Translations under genes and position numbers: made by a program
From: Amycolatopsis umgeniensis
Lineage (GTDB): Bacteria; Actinomycetota; Actinomycetes; Mycobacteriales; Pseudonocardiaceae
Direction of reading: 5' to 3'
NCBI RefSeq assembly: GCF_014205155.1
Contig: NZ_JACHMX010000001.1
Coordinates: 1,302,001-1,366,000 of the forward strand
Length of the DNA: 64,000 bases
The notes under the pieces: generated by a model
Database searches by the model: none
What the model was told of the DNA's origin: nothing
Seen by the model: only the letters and a program-made list of their open reading frames with translations
Part shown: piece by piece, positions 1 to 26,376 of the stretch
Layout: every line of letters starts with the position of its first letter
Position numbering within the stretch: the first letter of the stretch is position 1

Positions 1-3000
1 GAGCCCGTCGGCGAGCCGTCGCGCGGCGGCCGGGGTGAACAGGTCGGTGCGGTGGAGCACGGCGCCGAGGACGCGGTCCTGCCCGAGGGCGACGAACTCG
101 AAGTCGAGGTCGAATTTGGCCACCGGCATCGCGAACAGATGTGGTGCGACGGTCAGCTTCCCGTGCTGTTCTGCTTCGGTCTCCGCGTGCTGGTACGCCA
201 CGCCGACCTGGAACAGCGGGTGGTGCGCCGTCGAACGCCGCGGGTGCAGCTGGTCGACGAGGCGGTCGAACGGCAGTTCCTGGTTGTCGAACGCGGCCAG
301 GTCCGTCTCGCGCACGCGGTCGAGCAGCGCACGGAACGTCGGCCGTCCGCCGACTCCGGTCCGGAGCACGATCGTGTTGGTGAAGAACCCGACGAGCTCG
401 TCCAGCGCGCTGTCCGACCGGCCCGCGACCTGCGTCCCCAGCGGGATGTCGTCACCGGCGCCGGTCAAGTGCAGCAGCGCGGCCACGGCCGCCTGCGCGA
501 GCATGAACTGGGTGACGCCGGTCTGGGCGGCCAGTTCCCGCAGCCGCGCGGTCACCTCGGCGGGGAGTTCGAACTCGGCCGCACCGCCGTGCTGGCCGGC
601 GACCGGCGGCCGCGGCAGATCCGCGGGCAGCTCCAGCAGTTCGGGCAGTCCTGCCAGTTCCTTCAGCCAGAACTCGGCGGACGGCAGGTTCTTTTCCTGC
701 CACAGAGCGAAATCCGCGTACTGCACGGGCAGCGGCGCCCACGGTGGGGCGACGCCGGTGAGCCGGGACTCGTAGGCGGCGAACAGGTCCCGGCGCAGCG
801 GGTGGGACGACCACTCGTCGCCCGCGATGTGGTGCAGCAGCAGGACGAGCACGTGGTCGTCCGGCCCGAGCCGCAGCACGGACGGCCGGATCGGCGGCTC
901 CTCGGCCAGGTCGAAGGCGTATCCGATCGCCTCGGCGACGTTGTCCGGCAGTTCGTCCTCGGTGACGTCGGTGACCGGGCAGGCGATCGCGACCTCGCCG
1001 AGGATCCGCTGGAACGGCACGCCGTCGCGGTCGGGGTAGACGGTGCGCAGGATCTCGTGCCGCGTGACGAGATCGCCCAGCGCGGCCCGCAGCGCGCCGA
1101 CGTCGAGCGGTCCGCCGATCCGCCACACGAGCGGCAGGTTGTAGGTGGCGTTGGGGCCGTCGACGCGGTGCAGGAACCACAGCTGCCGCTGGGACGCCGA
1201 CAGCGGCGGGAACTCCGGTCGCGGCGCGGGAACCAGGGCGGGCCGCGCCGCGGACGCGTCCGCCAGTGCCGTCGCGAGAGCGGCCGGGGTCGGGTTGTCG
1301 AAAACCGTGCGCGGGGACAACTCGATCCGCAGCGCCGCCTTGAGCCCGGCGACGAGCTTGATCGCGAGCAGGGAATGCCCGCCCAGCGCGAAGAAGTCCT
1401 CGTCGGTGAAGACGCGGGGACGGCCGAGCACGGCGGCGAACCGTTCGGTGATCAGCTGCTCGGCCGCGGTCCTCGGCTCACGCCGCACACCGGTCGAGGA
1501 ACGCCCCGGCTCGGGCAGCGCGGCCTGGTCGAGTTTGCCGTTCGCCGTGACGGGAAGGGTTTCCAGCGCGACGATCGCGGCCGGTACCAGGTACGACGGC
1601 ACCGCGCGCACCAGTTCCGCGCGGACGGCGGCGGTGTCGACCGTCTCCGGGGTCACGTAACCGAGGAGTTCGCCGGACCGGACGATCACCGCCGAACTGT
1701 CCACTTCGGACACCAGCGACAGCGCGTGCTCGATCTCGCCCAGCTCGACCCGGACGCCGCGGATCTTGACCTGCTGGTCGGTCCGGCCGAGGTAGGCGAG
1801 GCTCCCGTCGGTGTTCCACGCGGCGAGGTCGCCGGTGCGGTACATGCGATCGCCCGCGGCACCGAACGGATCGGCGACGAAACGCCGGGCGGTGAGCGCG
1901 GGGGCGCCGTGATAGCCGATCGCCAGCTGCGGCCCGGCCAGGTACAGCTCGCCCGGCTCCCCGGGAGCCACCGGGCGCAGGCCGGCGTCGAGCACGTAGG
2001 CGCGGGTGTTCCAGGTCGGGGTGCCGATCGGGACCGGACGGCCGCCGTCTTCCCTCGCGGTGTCCCAGACTGTCAGGTCGACAGCGGTTTCGGTCGGGCC
2101 GTAGGTGTTGACCAGGCTCGCGCCGGGCAGCAGTTCGCGGGTGCGCAGCATCTGGTCGATCTGGATCGCCTCACCGCCGACGATCACCACCCGCAACGAC
2201 GTGACACCGGCCGCCGCCGGTTCGGCGAGGAACGCGCTCAGCATCGACGGCACGAATTCGAGAATGGTGACGTTCTCGCGCGTGACCAGTCCGGCCAGGT
2301 ACGCGGGATCGCGGTGGCCGTCGGGCCGGGCGATCACCACCGGCCGCCCGGAGGCGGCGGGCCAGTTCATCTCGCCGACGAACACGTCGAAGGACACCGG
2401 TGCCTTGAAGAGCAACCGGTCCGCCGGTCCGGGCTCGACGGTCCCGAGGAACCACGCCATCCGGTTCGCGATCGCCCGGTGGGAGACGACGACGCCCTTG
2501 GGACGCCCCGTGGAGCCCGAGGTGTAGAGCACGTACGCCGGATGCGCGCCGGTGACCGGGGTCTGAGCGGTGACCGGTTCGGCTTCGGTGGCGAGGAGTT
2601 CGGGTGTCGCGACCACGGCGGCGCCGGAATCCTCGACGAGGAAACGGATCCGCTGTTCGGGCAGCCCCGGGTCGATCGCCAGGAACGCGGCACCGAGCCG
2701 GTGGACGGCGTACACGGCAGCGATCAGCTCGGCCGATCGCGGCAGGACGAGGGCGACCAGCCCGCCGGGGGCCGCCCCGTGCGCGGCGAGCGCCCCGGCG
2801 TACCGCGCGACCAGACGATCCAGGTCGGCGAACGTCCACCGCGTGTCCTCCGCGATGACCGCGAGCGCGTCCGGCGTCCGGCGCACCCGCTCCGCGAACT
2901 GCTCGGGCAGTGTCTCGTCGGGTACGGCGTGCCCGGTGTCGTTCCAGTCGCGCACCACGGTCGCCACGACGTCGGCCGGCAGCAGCGGCAGACGGCCGAC

Positions 3001-4262
3001 GGGCCGCTCGGCGTCGGCGAACCCGAGCAGGGTGGTGACGAGGCCGCGCAGCAGCACTTCGGCACGATCCGCGGGCACGACGTCGGCGCGGTACGCGAGC
3101 CCGAGCGTCAGCCGCGGGCCGGGGACGACGGTGAGGGTCACCGGGTAGTGCGCGGCGTCGGTGGTGGCGACGGACCGGACGTCCAACCCGGCTTCCCGCT
3201 GGCCGCGGGCGAGCGCCTCTTCGTCGACCGGATAGCTCTCGAACACCAGAAGGCTGTCGAACAGGTCCCGGCCACCCGCGAGCTGCTGGATCTCGGTCAG
3301 GCCGAGATGCTGGTGCTCCAGGAGACCAGCCTGCTCGGACTGCACGCGGCTCAGGAAGTCGCGGGCGCTCTCGGCGGGGTTCGTGGTGATCCTGGCGGGC
3401 ACGGTGTTGATGAACAGGCCCACCATCTCGTGCGCGCCCGGCAGGTCGGCGGGACGGCCGTGCACGGTGACGCCGAAGACGACGTCCGCGCGGCCGGTGG
3501 CCCGGCCGAGGACGAGTCCCCACGCGGCCTGCACGAGGGTGTTGAGCGTGATCCCGCGCGACCGGGCGAACGTCACCAGCCGATCGGTGTCCTCTGTGGA
3601 CAGAGGATGGCCGAGCTGCTCCGGCACGACGGAGCCCGAGGTGTTCGGCGCGAGCAGGGTCGGGCCGTCCACATCGGACAACGCGGCTCGCCAGGCCGCG
3701 CGGGCGGCGGCCTTGTCCTGGGCGTTGAGCCAGGCCAGGTAGTCGCGGTACGGCCGCACCCTCGGCAGCACCGTGGGATCGCCCGCGGCGGCGTAGAGGG
3801 CGAACAGGTCGCGGCCCAGCAGCGGTCCCGACCAGCCGTCCATCAGCAGATGGTGATGCGTCAGCAGGAGATGGTGCTCGTCCGCGCTCACGTGCACCAG
3901 GGTGAAGCGGATCAGTGGCGGGGTCTCGAGGTCGAACCGCACCGCGCGGTCGGCTTCGGCGATCCGGTCTGCCTCGGCGCGGTCGGCCGCGTCGACCTCG
4001 GTGAAGGGCACCTCGACGCGGCGCAGCACCAGCTGCACCGGGCGTTCCACACCGGTCGCGGTGAAGGCCACGCGAAGGTTCGCGTGGCGGTCCAGCAGGG
4101 CTTGCGCCGCCGCCCGCAGCGCGGCGGCGTCCACCGCCCCGCCCAGCTCGAAACGCAACTGGACGGTGTAGACGTCCTGCTCCTCCCGGTCGAGGGAGGA
4201 CAGGAAGAACAAGCCTTCCTGCAGCGGTGTGAGCGGGAGAACGTCCTCGAGTCCCCCGTGCG

Positions 4263-4266
<4 letters not shown>
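1..4266 (-). CDS. Non-ribosomal peptide synthetase, C-A-PCP-C..., 3' end outside window; Orn-type adenylation domain
   Basis: Second NRPS of the locus; about 1420 residues lie in the window and the reading frame is open through the left edge. Domains in order: condensation (LTPLQEG near residue 12, active site HHHLLMDG at about 3837-3861), adenylation ([11 protein letters not shown] near 2530-2490, NTYGPTE near 2110), peptidyl carrier ([10 protein letters not shown], phosphopantetheine Ser about residue 965), then a second condensation domain (HHIAGDEW, so Glu replaces the usual Gly of HHxxxDG). The pocket residues read D-V-G-E-I-G-T-V-D(-K), close to the published ornithine code DVGEIGSIDK, so this module probably loads Orn or an Orn derivative. 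Its ATG lies in an ATGA overlap with the upstream NRPS stop, giving translational coupling. The first C domain follows an E domain upstream and should be of the DCL type. Which modules follow, and how the chain is released, cannot be seen. Confidence 0.95.
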
Positions 4267-20030
<15,764 letters not shown>

Positions 20031-20264
20031 AGTTGTTCCTTCCTCTGCATGGTGAGGGGCAGGCGATCGTGGCGTCGTGTCTGAACCCCAGGTGAGCGAA
20101 GGCGTAACTCGCGTGATTGGAGACGGATCTCGCGTGATCAGAAGCCGAACATCGTGATCGCCGCCCAATCACAAGAGATCCGTCTCTGATCACACGTGAT
20201 CGCCGCCCGATCACGCGTGAACGCCCATCCCGCCCGAACACGACACCCACGACCACGCCGACCA
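20031..20264. repeat. Intergenic region with nested GTGATC-type inverted and direct repeats
   Basis: This 234-base gap separates the oxidase from the large NRPS within an otherwise tightly packed operon. It holds an imperfect inverted repeat of about 29 bases centred on GAGACGGATCTC (20120-20131) and its complement GAGATCCGTCTC (20175-20186), flanked by GTGATY. A 19-base unit with the form GTGATC-GCCGCCC-RATCAC occurs twice, near 20154 and 20197, and each copy is itself an inverted repeat. The array could fold in the transcript, act as operators or be a mobile intergenic repeat. No iron box or credible gene was seen here. Confidence 0.75.
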
Positions 20265-22277
20265 CTAGTGCCCGTGCCCGCCGCCTGCCGTCGGTGGCAG
20301 CTCGTGGGCCATCGACTTCGCGATCGCGATGACCTCTTTCGGCTGCACCAAGAACGGCCGCATCATGCTCATGTCCTCGTGTTCGAGCATGTGGCAGTGG
20401 TAGACGAACTTGCCGGTCACGTCGGCGAACTTGGCGACGACGTCGACCGACTCGCCCGCGGCCACGTTGACGACGTCCTTCCAACCCGCCTGGTCGGGCG
20501 CCACCGGTTCGCTTCTCTCCCAGAAGACCGGTGTCGTGGTGCCGCCGCCGACGCCGCCACCGGGAAGATCGATGAACTGGAAGCCGTCGATGTTGTAGAA
20601 GCCGCGTTTCACCGGCTGGAACGCGCAGACGTGGACGTGCATCGGATGCGGCCAGCCGGACCAGTCGAGGTTGACGAACCGCCAGCGCTCCCACGAACCC
20701 GCCTTGACGGTGTACTGCGTGGGATCGGTCCACTGGTAGGCCATGCGCTTCCAGGTGGTGACCGAACCGTCCTGTTCCTTGAGCTGCACGATGCCGTCGA
20801 TGGGGAACGGCCCCGGCGGCGCCTCGACCTTCCGCATCTCCCACAGCCGGGCGTGCGAGACGCCGACCGGGGTCAGCATGACCATGCGCTCGGCCTCGAC
20901 GGGCTGCTTTTCGGTGACGCGGGTGAACGACTTCGCCAGCGTCCTTGGCAGGCGGAAGCCGCTCTGCCTGCCCCGCTGCGCGACCCGGAACTGCAGGAAG
21001 TCCGGCCACGGCCCTGGGTCGTAGTCGATGTTGCGCAGCAGCACCTTCTTGCCGGCGAGCGCGCGGAAGTCGATCAGGACGTCGGCCCGTTCGGACGCCG
21101 CCAGGCTGAAGCCGCCCGCGACGTCCACCGGCGCGCCGAGCAGTCCCGCGTCGGAGCCGATCACGAAGATCGTGTTGGGCGGTAAGGGTTTCCCGTCCTC
21201 GGTCACCGCCTGCACCACGTACGGCCGCGTGTTGGACGCGTTGGCCATGCGGAAGCGGTACCAGTCCGGCTCCACGTCCTTGAACGGCCAGATCGTCCCG
21301 TTCACCAGCGTGTACGGCCCGGCGAACGAACGCACCTGCCGCAGCGGGTCCGTGCTCATCACGGTGGTCTTGTGCAGCATCGTGCCGGTGAGGCGGTTCT
21401 TGTCGTCGGTGTCGAAGTTCCGGTCGCAGATCAGCAGCGGCACTTCGCGGTCCCCGGACGGCAGGCGCAGCGAGGCCTCTTCGTCGTCGCGGAGGAGGTA
21501 CATCCCGAGCAGGCCGGACATCACGTTCCAGCGCGTGATGTGCATGGCGTGGTCGTGGTACCAGAGCGTGGTCGCCGGCTGGTCGTTGCGGTACTCCACC
21601 AGCTGGCTACGGCCCGCGAGGACCGCGTCCTCCGCCCAGCCGTCACTGCCGCCGTCACTGAAGTGGCCGTGCAGGTGGACCGACGTCCAGCCGGGCAGCG
21701 CGGCGACGTCCGCCCGCGGCGCGACACCCTCACGGCCGGGAACGTCCCACTGGTAGGGATCGGCGTTCTCGTCGAACAGGATCTCCACCACCGGCAACGG
21801 ATACGGACCGGTGAGCTCGTTGGTCCAGGTGACCCGCAACGGTTTCCCGCGCCGGGCTTCGATGATCGGCCCGGGGAACCGGCCGTCGAAGCCCCAGATC
21901 TTCGTCGGCGGGAGCTGCGAGTGCAGCCGGACGACGTTGGGCCGCATGCGGATCGTCAGGTTGTCGACGCCGCCGCCCCGATCGCCCCTCGCCGTCGCCA
22001 TGGTGGGCAACGGATCCCGGAACGGCGTCAGCTGGGTGACCGTCCCCCGGAACGGCGTGCCCGGCCGCGGCGTCGTGGCGGCCACCGGGCGCACTTGGCC
22101 GACCGGATCGCCTTGCGCCCGGGGCCGGGCGTACGCGCGAGGATCGATCGTGACCGGGCCGCGTTCACGGCCGGGCATGGACTGGATCGTCGCCGACCCG
22201 ATCCCCAGCGCCAGCGCGCCCGCGAAACCCGCCTTGAGCAGAAAACCCCGGCGGTCGACGCCTTCGCCGTCGCTCAC
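20265..22277 (-). CDS. Tat-exported multicopper oxidase (CotA / phenoxazinone synthase-like)
   Basis: Predicted 670-residue blue copper oxidase. All four copper-binding clusters are present: [22 protein letters not shown] near the C-terminal third and [10 protein letters not shown] near the end (the HCHxxxHxxxxM signature with the type 1 copper Met). The N-terminus has a twin-arginine signal ([11 protein letters not shown]) and a hydrophobic stretch, so it is exported folded with copper. The start is a GTG inside a GTGA overlap with the mbtH stop, so the two are translationally coupled. Length and the [10 protein letters not shown] segment fit the CotA/bilirubin oxidase/o-aminophenol oxidase group. 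Its place in an iron-regulated NRPS operon suggests either ferroxidase activity that supports iron uptake or oxidation of a phenolic part of the peptide; I cannot choose from sequence. The C-terminus ends in a short His/Gly-rich tail. Confidence 0.92.
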   Translation of the reverse strand: MSDGEGVDRRGFLLKAGFAGALALGIGSATIQSMPGRERGPVTIDPRAYARPRAQGDPVGQVRPVAATTPRPGTPFRGTVTQLTPFRDPLPTMATARGDRGGGVDNLTIRMRPNVVRLHSQLPPTKIWGFDGRFPGPIIEARRGKPLRVTWTNELTGPYPLPVVEILFDENADPYQWDVPGREGVAPRADVAALPGWTSVHLHGHFSDGGSDGWAEDAVLAGRSQLVEYRNDQPATTLWYHDHAMHITRWNVMSGLLGMYLLRDDEEASLRLPSGDREVPLLICDRNFDTDDKNRLTGTMLHKTTVMSTDPLRQVRSFAGPYTLVNGTIWPFKDVEPDWYRFRMANASNTRPYVVQAVTEDGKPLPPNTIFVIGSDAGLLGAPVDVAGGFSLAASERADVLIDFRALAGKKVLLRNIDYDPGPWPDFLQFRVAQRGRQSGFRLPRTLAKSFTRVTEKQPVEAERMVMLTPVGVSHARLWEMRKVEAPPGPFPIDGIVQLKEQDGSVTTWKRMAYQWTDPTQYTVKAGSWERWRFVNLDWSGWPHPMHVHVCAFQPVKRGFYNIDGFQFIDLPGGGVGGGTTTPVFWERSEPVAPDQAGWKDVVNVAAGESVDVVAKFADVTGKFVYHCHMLEHEDMSMMRPFLVQPKEVIAIAKSMAHELPPTAGGGHGH

Positions 22278-22501
22278 GACCTGTCGGCCTCTGCCGCCGC
22301 CATGGCCTCGATGAGGCTCTTGGGCCTCAGATCGGTCCACGTCGCCTCGACGTAGTCCAGGCACTCCTGTCTGGAGGCCTCGGCCTTCGCCACCGTCCAG
22401 CCGTCGGGCACCTCGGCGAACGAGGGCCAGAGCGAGTGCTGGTTCTCGTCGTTGACCAGCACCAGAAAGCGGCCGTCTTCGTTGTCGAACGGATTCGTCA
22501 T
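22274..22501 (-). CDS. mbtH: MbtH-like NRPS accessory protein
   Basis: A 75-residue protein beginning [12 protein letters not shown], with the family hallmarks [14 protein letters not shown] and a C-terminal TDLRPKSL. MbtH-like proteins bind adenylation domains and are needed for folding or activity of many actinobacterial NRPSs, so the partners here are the adenylation domains of the two downstream NRPS genes. The ATG at 22501 is preceded by GGAG at five bases; a GTG one codon upstream is a possible alternative. It is the first gene after the iron box at 22523-22541 and its stop overlaps the oxidase start. Confidence 0.97.
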   Translation of the reverse strand: MTNPFDNEDGRFLVLVNDENQHSLWPSFAEVPDGWTVAKAEASRQECLDYVEATWTDLRPKSLIEAMAAAEADRS

Positions 22502-22522
22502 CACACAGCTCCCTCAGCAAAC

Positions 22523-22541
22523 TTAGGGAAGGCTAGCCTAA
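22523..22541. promoter_or_regulatory. Iron box (IdeR/DmdR-type operator) upstream of mbtH
   Basis: The sequence TTAGGGAAGGCTAGCCTAA matches the 19-base DtxR/IdeR consensus TTAGGTTAGGCTAACCTAA with three differences and keeps the dyad. It sits 22 bases upstream of the mbtH ATG, where an iron-loaded repressor would block transcription of mbtH, the oxidase and the NRPS genes. Confidence 0.88.
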
Positions 22542-22592
22542 TGATTTACCCATGGCCATAGGCCGAAAACGTGACGGTGGCGGCATTTCCGC

Positions 22593-23648
22593 TCAGGCGC
22601 GGCCGCGGCGCATCTCGCCGGACAGCAACCAGCCGAGATACAGCCCGCCGAGCACCAAAGTGGTCACCCCGACCGGCAACTGGGAACCCGGAATCAGTCG
22701 CTGGGCGACCAAATCCGCGAAGGCCAGCAAGAAACCACCGGACAACGCGGAAATGGACAACGAGGGACCGACCGAGCGAGCGAGCCGTTTCGCGACCTGT
22801 GGAGCCGCCAGCGCGACGAACGAGATCGGGCCCGCGCAGACGATCGCGGCGGCGCTCAGCACCACCGAAACCGTGATCGCCCGGCGGCGCACCGCCCCCA
22901 CCGGCAAACCGAGCGAGGTGGCCGAATCCGGGCCGAGTTCCAGCGTCAGCAGCGGTTTGCTCAGCAGGAAGGCCGACGGCAGCACCACGACCAGCACCGC
23001 CAGCAGGATCCACACGTGCTCCCACGACCGCCCGTTGAGACTGCCGACCAGCCAGATCTGCGCGTTGAGCATCTCGTTCAGGTTGGCCCGGCTGAGCAGG
23101 TACGCGATTCCCGCGCTCAGCAGCGCGCTCACGCCGACCCCGACCAGGATCAGCCGGTACCCGCGCACACCGCCGCGATAGGACAGCAGATAGATCAGCA
23201 CCGCCACGGCGCCACCGCCGGCGATCGCGCCGACACCGGTGGACGCCAGGCTGGAATCCTTCAACAGGAGGATGGACACCAGTGCGCCCGCCGCGGCCCC
23301 GTTGTTGAAGCCGACGATGTCCGGGCTGCCCAGCGGGTTGGCCGAAAGGCTCTGGAAGATCGCCCCGCTCACCGCCAGCGCGGCCCCGACGAGCAAGGCG
23401 ACCAGCACCCGCGGCAACCGGACGTCGTTCACGAAGTACCGCTGCTGCAGCGTTCCGTGCCCGCCGAGGGCGCGGAAGACGTCGGGCATGGTGATCGGGT
23501 AGTTGCCGGAAAGCAGGCTGGCCAGTACCACCGCGCAGCAGAGGACCACCAGCACGACCGCGACCCAGACGGTCCGGCGGTGCAGCCGCACCGAGATCCG
23601 GCCGCTCCTGCTCCGGACCGTCCACTGTGTACTGGAAGTGACGGTCAC
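22593..23648 (-). CDS. FecCD-family iron-siderophore ABC permease (second of pair)
   Basis: A 351-residue polytopic membrane protein of the FecCD/BtuC family, which forms the channel of iron(III)-siderophore importers. About nine or ten hydrophobic segments are visible; diagnostic stretches are RLPRVLVALLVGAALAVSG, NPLGSPDIVG and GPISFVALAAPQVAKRL. The GTG start at 23648 overlaps the stop of the upstream permease (GTGA), so the two subunits are coupled and probably form a heterodimer. It is the last gene of the operon that starts at the siderophore-interacting protein. Neither a FepC-type ATPase nor a binding protein lies in this window, so these must come from elsewhere or beyond the left edge. 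Confidence 0.93.
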   Translation of the reverse strand: MTVTSSTQWTVRSRSGRISVRLHRRTVWVAVVLVVLCCAVVLASLLSGNYPITMPDVFRALGGHGTLQQRYFVNDVRLPRVLVALLVGAALAVSGAIFQSLSANPLGSPDIVGFNNGAAAGALVSILLLKDSSLASTGVGAIAGGGAVAVLIYLLSYRGGVRGYRLILVGVGVSALLSAGIAYLLSRANLNEMLNAQIWLVGSLNGRSWEHVWILLAVLVVVLPSAFLLSKPLLTLELGPDSATSLGLPVGAVRRRAITVSVVLSAAAIVCAGPISFVALAAPQVAKRLARSVGPSLSISALSGGFLLAFADLVAQRLIPGSQLPVGVTTLVLGGLYLGWLLSGEMRRGRA

Positions 23649-24688
23649 AGTTCCCCCAGCCGTTTCCGGCGGACCAGGTAGATGAACACCGGCGCGCCGA
23701 TCACCGCGGTGACGGCCCCCGCCTCCAGTTCGCCGGTCGGCAGCACGACCCGGCCGAGGACGTCCGCCCCGAGTACCAGCAGCGGTGCCGAAACCATGGA
23801 GTACGGGACGACCCAGCGGTAGTCGGGGCCGACCACCGCGCGGACCGCGTGCGGGATCGCGAGACCGACGAACCCGATCGGCCCGGCGGCCGCCGTCGCC
23901 CCGCCGCACAGCAGCACGATCGCGATCACGCTCAAGAGCCGCGTGCGGCCGAGATGCGCGCCGAGCGCGCGGCCGACCTGGTCGCCCAGTGCCAGTGCGT
24001 TCAGCGAGCGGGTGAGCAGCAGGCTGATCACCGCGCCTGCGACCAGGAACGGCAGGACGTCGAACAGCACGTCGTAGCCGCGGTTGATCAGCGAACCGAT
24101 CGTCCAGAACCGCATCGACTGCGTCGTCCGCGCGTTCATCGTGGTGAACGCCGAGATGATCCCGGTCAGCACGGCGGTGACCACGGTGCCCGCCAGCGCG
24201 AGCCGGACCGGATTCGCCCGGCCGCGGCCGGTGGAGCCGAGCAGGTAGACGACCACGCTCGCGATGGCCGCGCCGACGAGGGCGAACCACACGTAGCCGG
24301 TGAGCGAGGTGACGCCGAAGACGGCGATGGCGACCACGACGGCCGCGGAGGCGCCGGATTCGATGCCCAGCAGCCCGGGATCGGCCAGCGGGTTCCGGGT
24401 CACCGCCTGCATCAGCGCGCCCGCCGTGCCCAGCGCGGCGCCGACCAGGACGCCGAGCAGCGTTCGCGGGATCCGCTGATCCCAGACCAGGTTCGCGTCG
24501 TAGGAACCGTCGAAGTGGAACAGCGCGTCCCACACCACGCCGATCGGGAGATCCTTGGCGCCGACCGCGACACTGACGATCACGGCCACGCCGATGAGCG
24601 CCAGGCCCGCGACGAGCCCCGCGCCGCGGGCGACGTTGACCTTCGGCCGGGCGACCGGTTCCGGCCGGGGCGGCGAGACGACGGCCAT
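23645..24688 (-). CDS. FecCD-family iron-siderophore ABC permease (first of pair)
   Basis: A 347-residue FecCD/BtuC-type permease with a cytoplasmic N-terminal tail rich in Pro and Arg, then about ten hydrophobic segments. Family landmarks are IPRTLLGVLVGAALGTAGA, NPLADPGLLGIESGA and GPIGFVGLAIPHAVR. Its ATG overlaps the stop of the upstream ABC half-transporter and its stop overlaps the next permease start. The pair should import an iron complex across the cytoplasmic membrane; the neighbouring NRPS suggests the native siderophore as substrate. Confidence 0.93.
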   Translation of the reverse strand: MAVVSPPRPEPVARPKVNVARGAGLVAGLALIGVAVIVSVAVGAKDLPIGVVWDALFHFDGSYDANLVWDQRIPRTLLGVLVGAALGTAGALMQAVTRNPLADPGLLGIESGASAAVVVAIAVFGVTSLTGYVWFALVGAAIASVVVYLLGSTGRGRANPVRLALAGTVVTAVLTGIISAFTTMNARTTQSMRFWTIGSLINRGYDVLFDVLPFLVAGAVISLLLTRSLNALALGDQVGRALGAHLGRTRLLSVIAIVLLCGGATAAAGPIGFVGLAIPHAVRAVVGPDYRWVVPYSMVSAPLLVLGADVLGRVVLPTGELEAGAVTAVIGAPVFIYLVRRKRLGEL

Positions 24689-26376
24689 CAGCCACCCACC
24701 GTCACGCGGCCCGCGTCCAGCCGGACGGCGCGCGGCAACCGGTCGATCGTGGACTGCCGGTGCGCGATGATGATCAGCGACCGGTCCGCGTGCAGCCGGT
24801 CGAGCGCGCGTTCGATCCGGTCACCGGTCTCCGGGTCGACGTCGGCGGTGGCCTCGTCGAGGATCAGCACGGCAGGGTCCACCAGCGCGGCGCGGACCAG
24901 GCCGATCAGCTGCCGTTCCCCGGCGGACAACGTGTCCGCGGCGGCGCTGACCGGCGTGTCCAGCCCTTCCGGCAGCCGGGCCACCCACTCCCGCAGGCCC
25001 AGCCGCTCCAGCGCCCAATCGATCCGGTCGTCCGGCGGCGGCTCCGGCACCAGGCGGAAGTTCTCCCGCAGCGTGCCGGTGACGACGTGAACCCGTTGCG
25101 GGACCAGCATGATGCGGCTGCGCAGTTCGTCGGGGGCGATCTCGTCGAGCGGGATGCCGCTGTAGCGCACGGTTCCGCCGTCCGTGGGATACAGCCCGGC
25201 GAGGATCTTGGCCAGCGTGGTCTTCCCGGATCCGGTCGGCCCCACCAGGCCCGTGCGCGCTCCCGGCGGGAACGTGCACGACACGTCGTTGAGCACGGAA
25301 ATCCCGTCCACGTAGGAGAACCGCAGTCCGGAGGCCTCCAGCGTCCCGCGTTCGGGGAGCACCGTGCCGTTGCCGGTGCGCGGCGGGCGCTCGGTGGTGT
25401 CGAGCAGGTTCAGCAGCCGGGCGAGGCCGACCCTGGACGTCTGCAACTGGCCGATCAGGTTCGTCAGCTGGTTGGTGGAGTCGAACAGTTGCCGCATCGC
25501 CACCACGAACACCGCGACCGTGCTCAGCGGCATACCCCACGCGAGGACGAGACCGCCGCCCACGACGAGGATCGTGGCGTCCGCCAGGGCCTGCGCCAAG
25601 GTCACGCCGCCGGTGCGCAGCACGACGAACTCGGACCGCAGGGTGGTGCGCCGCAATGTTTCCTTGTCGCGGTCGAACCGGTCGCGCCACTGCTGCTCGG
25701 CGCCGCGGGAGGTGAGCAGCTCGCGGGCCTGGATGCCCTCGCGGTAGGTCGCCGCGACGGCACCCTGCGCCGCGGCCTCCGCCGCGAAGGCCGTCGTGGC
25801 CCCGCGCTGGAACCACCGCATGATCAGCACCGACAGCGGGATGAACACCAGCACCACGACCAGGGTGAGCTGCCACGAGTAGAGCAGCAAAAGGACCGTG
25901 GTGAAGATCAGGTAGCCGGTGACCGACAGCAGGTCCGGGAGATCCGCGCGGACGAAGGACGCGAGATCGGCGATCTCCGCGGTGCTGCGGCGGAGCAGAT
26001 CACCGGACCGCTGCGTCTCGAGGAACCGCAACGGCGCCGTCGCGAGCCGGGACACGACGAGGTCGCGCAGTGACGCCACGACGCGTTCCCCCGCCCTCGC
26101 GAGCCAGATTTCCCCGGTGCGCAAGAGAATCAGCCGGGCCAGGACGAGCGCGGCGAAGACGCCCGCCGCCGTGTACAGGCCCGCGAGGTCCTTTTGCGCC
26201 ACCCGCTCGACGGCCCAGCCGACCACCGACGGGATCAGGGTCAGCGCCAGTGTCGCGGCGGTGCCGAGGCCGATCGCGAGGGAAAGGATCGCGCGGTGCG
26301 GTTTCAGGAACGGCCAGGCACGCCGGAGCACGCCTTTCTGTTCGGGCCGCTCGCTCAGGACGATGGCTTCAGGCAC
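24688..26376 (-). CDS. ABC exporter-fold half-transporter (TMD-NBD), canonical ATPase site
   Basis: A 562-residue fused transmembrane and nucleotide-binding protein. The first about 310 residues hold six hydrophobic segments; the ATPase part has Walker A GPTGSGKTT, signature LSAGERQ, Walker B LILDEAT and switch His in IIAHR. It overlaps the preceding half-transporter by eight bases and is coupled to the permease after it, so the two halves probably form a heterodimer. Location after a siderophore-interacting protein and under an iron box resembles mycobacterial IrtA/IrtB, exporter-fold proteins that import mycobactins; export of the peptide is the alternative. Confidence 0.92.
   Translation of the reverse strand: MPEAIVLSERPEQKGVLRRAWPFLKPHRAILSLAIGLGTAATLALTLIPSVVGWAVERVAQKDLAGLYTAAGVFAALVLARLILLRTGEIWLARAGERVVASLRDLVVSRLATAPLRFLETQRSGDLLRRSTAEIADLASFVRADLPDLLSVTGYLIFTTVLLLLYSWQLTLVVVLVFIPLSVLIMRWFQRGATTAFAAEAAAQGAVAATYREGIQARELLTSRGAEQQWRDRFDRDKETLRRTTLRSEFVVLRTGGVTLAQALADATILVVGGGLVLAWGMPLSTVAVFVVAMRQLFDSTNQLTNLIGQLQTSRVGLARLLNLLDTTERPPRTGNGTVLPERGTLEASGLRFSYVDGISVLNDVSCTFPPGARTGLVGPTGSGKTTLAKILAGLYPTDGGTVRYSGIPLDEIAPDELRSRIMLVPQRVHVVTGTLRENFRLVPEPPPDDRIDWALERLGLREWVARLPEGLDTPVSAAADTLSAGERQLIGLVRAALVDPAVLILDEATADVDPETGDRIERALDRLHADRSLIIIAHRQSTIDRLPRAVRLDAGRVTVGG

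Noticed and set aside
20031..20168. N-terminal extension of the large NRPS from an ATG at 20168
   Set aside because: The 46 extra codons run through the repeat array, have no homology-like features and no ribosome site; the GTG at 20030 has a good one.
22278..22520. N-terminal extension of the multicopper oxidase across mbtH
   Set aside because: The frame overlaps mbtH completely and is Arg-rich; the Tat signal begins right after the GTG at 22277.
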